A stretch of DNA of 64,000 nt from Gilvimarinus sp. DA14 (GTDB lineage Bacteria; Pseudomonadota; Gammaproteobacteria; Pseudomonadales; Cellvibrionaceae). Shown piece after piece: positions 62,402 to 64,000 of the stretch (positions are counted from its first letter, which is position 1; each line of letters begins with the position of its first letter). The position numbers were made by a program, and so were the translations under genes. The notes under the pieces are model-generated. The model searched no databases, had not been told where the DNA came from, and saw only the letters and a program-made list of their open reading frames with translations. The stretch covers positions 3,064,501-3,128,500 of the forward strand of contig NZ_CP100350.1 in assembly GCF_024204685.1 (NCBI RefSeq), given 5' to 3'.

Positions 62402-62716
62402 ATGCGTAAGATTAAACGTGATGACGAAGTGATTGTTATCGCCGGTCGCGACAAAGGCAAACGTGGCAAAGTGGTTCGCGTTTTGGCCAATGACAAGGTG
62501 ATCGTATCTGGTATCAATCTCGTCAAAAAGCACCAGAAGCCAAACCCTCAGTTGGGTGTTGCTGGTGGTATTGTTGAGAAAGAAGCCGCTATTCATGTTT
62601 CCAACGTTGCGATCTACAACGCCGCAACCGGAAAAGCTGATCGTGTTGGCTTCAAGGTTGAAGGCGATAAGAAAGTTCGCGTCTTCAAATCCAATGGCGA
62701 AGCCGTAGGGGCGTAA
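62402..62716 (+). CDS. rplX: 50S ribosomal protein L24
   Basis: 104 residues with the KOW motif '[21 protein letters not shown]' (about 8-28) and '[21 protein letters not shown]'. It starts 50S assembly at the 5' end of 23S rRNA. The gap of 36 nt after rplN carries the ribosome binding site only. rplE follows 5 nt downstream. Confidence 0.98.
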   Translation: MRKIKRDDEVIVIAGRDKGKRGKVVRVLANDKVIVSGINLVKKHQKPNPQLGVAGGIVEKEAAIHVSNVAIYNAATGKADRVGFKVEGDKKVRVFKSNGEAVGA

Positions 62717-62721
62717 GTAAC

Positions 62722-63261
62722 ATGGCTAGGCTTAAAGAAGTATACAGCAAAGAGATCGCTCCCAAACTGAAAGAAGAGTTGGGTTTGGCGAACGTTATGG
62801 AAGTGCCGCGCATCACTAAAATCACCATCAACATGGGTGTTGGTGAAGCAGTGGGCGATAAAAAAGTGCTTGAAAACGCTGTGGGTGATCTGGAAAAGAT
62901 CGCCGGTCAGAAAGTAGTCGTAACCAAGGCGCGTAAGTCTATCGCGGGTTTTAAAATCCGTGACGGCTGGCCGATCGGCTGTAAAGTGACCCTGCGTCAA
63001 GACCGTATGTACGAGTTTTTGGATCGTCTTATCTCGATCTCAATTCCTCGTATCCGCGACTTTCGCGGTATCAGCCCAAAGCAATTTGACGGCCGTGGCA
63101 ACTTCTCTATGGGTGTGACTGAACAGATCATCTTCCCCGAGATTGACTACGACAAAGTAGACAAACTGCGTGGTCTGGATATCTGTATCACCACAACGGC
63201 ACGTAATGACGAAGAAGGACGCGCTTTGTTGAAAGCGTTTAACTTCCCGTTCAAAGGCTAA
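62722..63261 (+). CDS. rplE: 50S ribosomal protein L5
   Basis: 179 residues, full length. '[20 protein letters not shown]' and 'RVTLR'-like '[17 protein letters not shown]', then '[20 protein letters not shown]' near the end. It binds 5S rRNA and contacts P-site tRNA. Only 10 nt separate it from rpsN. Confidence 0.98.
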   Translation: MARLKEVYSKEIAPKLKEELGLANVMEVPRITKITINMGVGEAVGDKKVLENAVGDLEKIAGQKVVVTKARKSIAGFKIRDGWPIGCKVTLRQDRMYEFLDRLISISIPRIRDFRGISPKQFDGRGNFSMGVTEQIIFPEIDYDKVDKLRGLDICITTTARNDEEGRALLKAFNFPFKG

Positions 63262-63271
63262 GGGTAGAGAC

Positions 63272-63577
63272 ATGGCTAAAAAATCTATGATCGCACGCGA
63301 AGCAAAACGTGCACGTCTGGTTGAGAAGTACGCTGCCAAGCGTGCCGAATTGAAAGCGATTATTTCCAGCCCTGCTTCATCTGAAGAGCAAGTATGGGAA
63401 GCGCAAACCAAGTTGCAGAAACTGCCTCGTGACGCCAGCCCTTCTCGTGGTCGCAACCGCTGCCGCGTGACCGGCCGTCCGCACGGTGTTTATCGTAAGT
63501 TTGGTCTTTGCCGTCACAAGCTGCGTGAAGCGGCTATGCGCGGTGACGTCCCGGGTCTGGTTAAGGCGAGCTGGTAA
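63272..63577 (+). CDS. rpsN: 30S ribosomal protein S14, zinc-independent long form
   Basis: 101 residues. The C-terminal core '[26 protein letters not shown]' lacks the paired CxxC zinc motifs of the short form, so this is the long C-minus type usual in gammaproteobacteria. It binds 16S rRNA in the head late in assembly. Intact, no second copy in the window. Confidence 0.98.
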   Translation: MAKKSMIAREAKRARLVEKYAAKRAELKAIISSPASSEEQVWEAQTKLQKLPRDASPSRGRNRCRVTGRPHGVYRKFGLCRHKLREAAMRGDVPGLVKASW

Positions 63578-63607
63578 GCTCAGGCCCATATATAGGAGCA
63601 GATTCAG

Positions 63608-64000
63608 ATGAGTATGCAAGATCCGTTAGCAGATATGCTGACCCGCATTCGTAATGCGCTGCAAGTTGGTAAGACTGAAGTGAGCATGCCTTCTTCCAAG
63701 CTTAAGGCAAACGTTGCCAAAGTTCTGGTAGAAGAAGGTTATGTCAAAGACTTCTCTGTAAGCGAAGGCCCTAAGGCCGAGCTGACCATCGAGCTGAAAT
63801 ATTTTGAAGGCAAGCCGGTAATCGCGGAACTCGACCGCGTTAGTCGTCCCGGTTTGCGTAACTACGCTGGTAAAACCGAGCTGCCGAGTGTTCGTAACGG
63901 CCTGGGTGTTGCCATCGTTTCGACCAGTAAAGGTGTTATGACTGATCGTGCTGCACGCGCCGCTGGCGTGGGTGGCGAAGTCCTCTGCACAGTATTCTAA
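63608..64000 (+). CDS. rpsH: 30S ribosomal protein S8
   Basis: 130 residues, complete: the TAA stop occupies the final three bases of the window. '[21 protein letters not shown]' at the start and the C-terminal '[33 protein letters not shown]' match the family. S8 binds the central domain of 16S rRNA and represses spc operon translation in E. coli. A taggag site precedes the ATG. Confidence 0.98.
   Translation: MSMQDPLADMLTRIRNALQVGKTEVSMPSSKLKANVAKVLVEEGYVKDFSVSEGPKAELTIELKYFEGKPVIAELDRVSRPGLRNYAGKTELPSVRNGLGVAIVSTSKGVMTDRAARAAGVGGEVLCTVF

Overview
The window comes from a Gram-negative gammaproteobacterium. The ribosomal gene order and proteins are gammaproteobacterial, there are three TonB-dependent receptors, and a DUF2789 gene is present. 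The density of pectin, xylan and glucan enzymes resembles marine or soil polysaccharide degraders of the Cellvibrionaceae type (Cellvibrio, Saccharophagus, Gilvimarinus, Teredinibacter). The genus is inferred from style and gene content, not proven.

Layout. 1-2393: the end of a TRAP transporter operon (dctP fragment, dctQ, dctM), followed by a small VOC protein and a secreted PL1 pectate lyase. 4095-9399: uronate catabolism, with kdgK diverging from an uxaC-uxuB-pectinesterase operon. 9720-18822: a Cra-like LacI-family regulator, two GH43 lipoproteins around a large TonB-dependent receptor, and a Tat-exported type B carboxylesterase. This looks like a hemicellulose or pectin side-chain uptake locus. 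18823-22360: a less organised stretch with a small membrane protein, the remnant of a RelE/ParE toxin, DUF2789, a divergent VOC/LysR pair and a lone TonB protein. 22633-28572: one 1979-residue protein that joins a PQQ-type sugar dehydrogenase, a diheme cytochrome, five CBM32 (F5/8 type C) modules and a ThuA-like domain. 28901-33320: an ECF sigma/FecR/TonB-receptor signalling operon. 33484-35169: a GH16 glucanase with twin CBM6 modules. 36235-46259 (minus strand): two operons, DUF4861-GH105/kduI/kduD and CE12/GH95/CE8-like, for rhamnogalacturonan and unsaturated oligogalacturonides. 46518-50934 (minus): a TonB receptor and a GH28 polygalacturonase. 51041-53540: a FadR-type GntR regulator divergent from uxaA. 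53683-56547: pntAA-pntAB-pntB transhydrogenase. 56875-64000: the S10 and start of the spc ribosomal protein operons (rpsJ to rpsH), ending exactly at the rpsH stop codon.

How it fits together. Extracellular pectate lyase, pectinesterases, GH28, CE12, GH105, GH95 and GH43 would break pectin into oligomers taken up by TonB receptors. KduI/KduD process unsaturated uronates, while UxaC, an UxuB-type reductase and UxaA process saturated uronates to 2-keto-3-deoxygluconate, which KdgK phosphorylates. The TRAP transporter is a likely inner-membrane uronate importer. TTGGTCnGACCAA-like sites in front of kdgK, uxaC, two TonB receptors and uxaA/gntR suggest one FadR-type regulon, probably controlled by the GntR protein encoded here.

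Most noteworthy: the dehydrogenase-cytochrome-CBM32-ThuA fusion; a second, internal signal-peptide-like segment in the STN-containing TonB receptor; the shared operator set, including a perfect 39-bp palindrome; and the mismatch between UxuB-type and UxaA-type enzymes in the uronate pathway. I saw no tRNA, rRNA, CRISPR array or intact insertion sequence.
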